Source: Flavobacterium psychrotrophum
GTDB lineage: Bacteria > Bacteroidota > Bacteroidia > Flavobacteriales > Flavobacteriaceae
Direction: 5' to 3'
NCBI RefSeq assembly: GCF_003403075.1
Contig: NZ_CP031557.1
Span: forward strand, 3,286,001 to 3,350,000
Length of the DNA stretch: 64,000 nucleotides
Part shown: one piece after another, positions 63,205-64,000 of the stretch
Layout: each line of letters opens with the position of its first letter
Numbering within the stretch: the stretch's first letter is position 1
Program-made: the position numbers and the translations under genes
Notes under the pieces: model-generated
Told to the model about the DNA's origin: nothing
Seen by the model: only the letters and a program-made list of their open reading frames with translations
The model's database searches: none

Positions 63205-63510
63205 ATGAAAAAAGTATTAATATTTTCAGGGCTTGCCTTAGTACTTATGGCATCCTGCAAAGACAAAGAAGTAGTGCCACCGCCTCCGCCACCTGTTGAG
63301 AATCCGGCACCACCACCGGCACCACGCCCACAAACAGAAAGCAGTTCTACAACTACTACTACCACAACAACAACCGCTACACCTGAAGACCCGGATGGTA
63401 CATCAGTAAGCATAGGCAATGGCGGGGTAAGCATTAAAAGCAAAAACGGCACCGACAAAAATAATGTTACTGTAACCAAGAAAGAGGTTACTATTGAAAA
63501 AAAACAATAA
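63205..63510 (+). CDS. Proline/threonine-rich lipoprotein
   Basis: The 101-aa lipoprotein has signal MKKVLIFSGLALVLMASC (lipobox Cys18). The mature part has a polyproline run (VVPPPPPPVENPAPPPAPRP), a Thr/Ser run (SSSTTTTTTTTT) and a beta-like end (SVSIGNGGVSIKSKN). It has no catalytic domain. The low-complexity stretch is a length-variable, likely extended spacer from the outer membrane. Confidence 0.8.
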   Translation: MKKVLIFSGLALVLMASCKDKEVVPPPPPPVENPAPPPAPRPQTESSSTTTTTTTTTATPEDPDGTSVSIGNGGVSIKSKNGTDKNNVTVTKKEVTIEKKQ

Positions 63511-63514
63511 CCAA

Positions 63515-63542
63515 AAAGCCCTGCAATTACTTGCGGGGCTTT
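63515..63542. terminator. Bidirectional terminator before the ABC-F gene
   Basis: AAAGCCCTGCAA (63515-63526) pairs with 63531-63542 with one G-T pair. T-rich sequence lies beyond. It can serve the lipoprotein (+) and the ABC-F gene (-). Confidence 0.88.
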
Positions 63543-63545
63543 GTT

Positions 63546-64000
63546 TTATTTAGCATTCTCTATTTCTTCCTGAACGCTTTCCCATTCGACCATTAGTCCG
63601 TCTAGGTCCTTTTTCTTCTTTTCATACGCCGCAAAAAAAGAAGCATCGCCCATCAGTTTTTCCGGATGGTCTGCCAGTGCGCGGTCATCCTTCTGGATAT
63701 CGCCCTCAAGCTGCTGTATCTGGCTTTCAATTTTACTTAGCTTATTTTGTAATGCCTTGCCTTTCTTTTGATCGTCAAAGCTTACAGGGGCTTTTACCTC
63801 TTTAACAGCCTGTGGCTTTACATCACGCTTTTCAACCTCGCGCATGTTCTGCATATTACGTTGCTCCAGGTAGTAATTTATATCGCCCAGGTACTCGCGT
63901 ATTTTATGGTCTTTAAACTCATATACAATATTACTCATACCCTGCAGGAAATCCCTGTCGTGGCTAACAAGCAACAGCGTCCCCTCATATTTTTGAAGTG
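63546..64000 (-). CDS. ABC-F family ATPase, C-terminal part (Uup-like), cut by window edge
   Basis: The last ~151 residues of an ABC-F protein, reading KYEGTLLLVSHDRDFLQGMS at the edge: the end of Walker B and the switch region (LLLVSHD) of the second ABC domain. A long Lys/Glu coiled-coil tail follows (KKGKALQNKLSKIESQIQQL), typical of Uup-like members. ABC-F proteins act on ribosomes or DNA in the cytoplasm. The rest lies to the right of the window. Confidence 0.9.
   Translation of the reverse strand, partial: LQKYEGTLLLVSHDRDFLQGMSNIVYEFKDHKIREYLGDINYYLEQRNMQNMREVEKRDVKPQAVKEVKAPVSFDDQKKGKALQNKLSKIESQIQQLEGDIQKDDRALADHPEKLMGDASFFAAYEKKKKDLDGLMVEWESVQEEIENAK

Noticed and set aside
1..64000. 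tRNA and rRNA genes
   Set aside because: None was recognised by reading; a tRNA scan would be needed to exclude one firmly.

Overview
The window looks like a chromosomal segment of a flavobacterium-like member of the Bacteroidota. The reasons are the many perfect TAnnTTTG -7 promoter boxes, the scarcity of Shine-Dalgarno sequences, several outer-membrane receptors with carboxypeptidase-regulatory-like N-termini, an aromatic amino-acid hydroxylase of the long (~590 aa) form, and several DUF families known mainly from this phylum (DUF4105/Lnb, DUF4230, DUF2891, DUF5522, GSCFA). No rRNA, tRNA or CRISPR array was seen.

Layout. 1-9.1 kb: a truncated TonB-dependent receptor, a FabH-type ketoacyl synthase, an L,D-transpeptidase, an acyl-CoA synthetase, an Xre/MbcA-RES toxin-antitoxin pair, a YgiD-like dioxygenase and an esterase. 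9.3-18.1 kb: three tandem paralogous outer-membrane beta-barrel proteins. 18.2-23.5 kb: a tight minus-strand operon kdsD-tatC-CMD-lptB (envelope and export), divergent from recQ. 23.7-36.5 kb: an SDR/AraC pair, DUF2891, an FAD dehydrogenase, a serine hydrolase, der, a GH25 lysozyme overlapping pssA, a PorV/PorQ-like barrel protein and an Lnb/DUF4105 membrane protein. 36.6-41.8 kb: a CpsB-type PHP phosphatase, then a 3.5-kb AT-rich insertion, then era. 42-51 kb: small membrane and lipoproteins, a TPR-AraC regulator, a LemA/TPM/MerR/M23 cluster and alaS. 51-64 kb: lipoproteins, GxxExxY, GSCFA, DUF4230, phenylalanine hydroxylase, DUF4136, hutU, DUF5522, a GNAT/FemAB-like protein, a lipid kinase divergent from an APP1-type phosphatase, and a truncated ABC-F ATPase.

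The most unusual region is 37316-40813. An exact 25-bp direct repeat, carrying the last codons and stop of the PHP phosphatase gene, brackets two divergent AT-rich genes. One is a 545-aa reverse transcriptase (YSDD catalytic motif, neither retron- nor group-II-like by motifs). The other is a 449-aa protein with SH3/DUF2158-like repeats and a WYL-like C-terminus. Between them lie a dyad carrying two opposed -7 boxes, strong hairpins, and room for a ~350-nt leader RNA or a 55-aa membrane peptide. No recombinase is present. It looks like an acquired, possibly anti-phage, reverse-transcriptase cassette.

A second theme is the number of intergenic palindromic repeats (at 3.3, 23.5, 24.0, 52.1, 52.3 and 59.6 kb). 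Several abut stop codons exactly, and one repeat is translated inside the GSCFA gene. Some non-coding units also stand out: an orphan promoter-terminator at 4.4 kb, an attenuator-like leader before the phenylalanine hydroxylase gene, and a promoter-proximal terminator before era.
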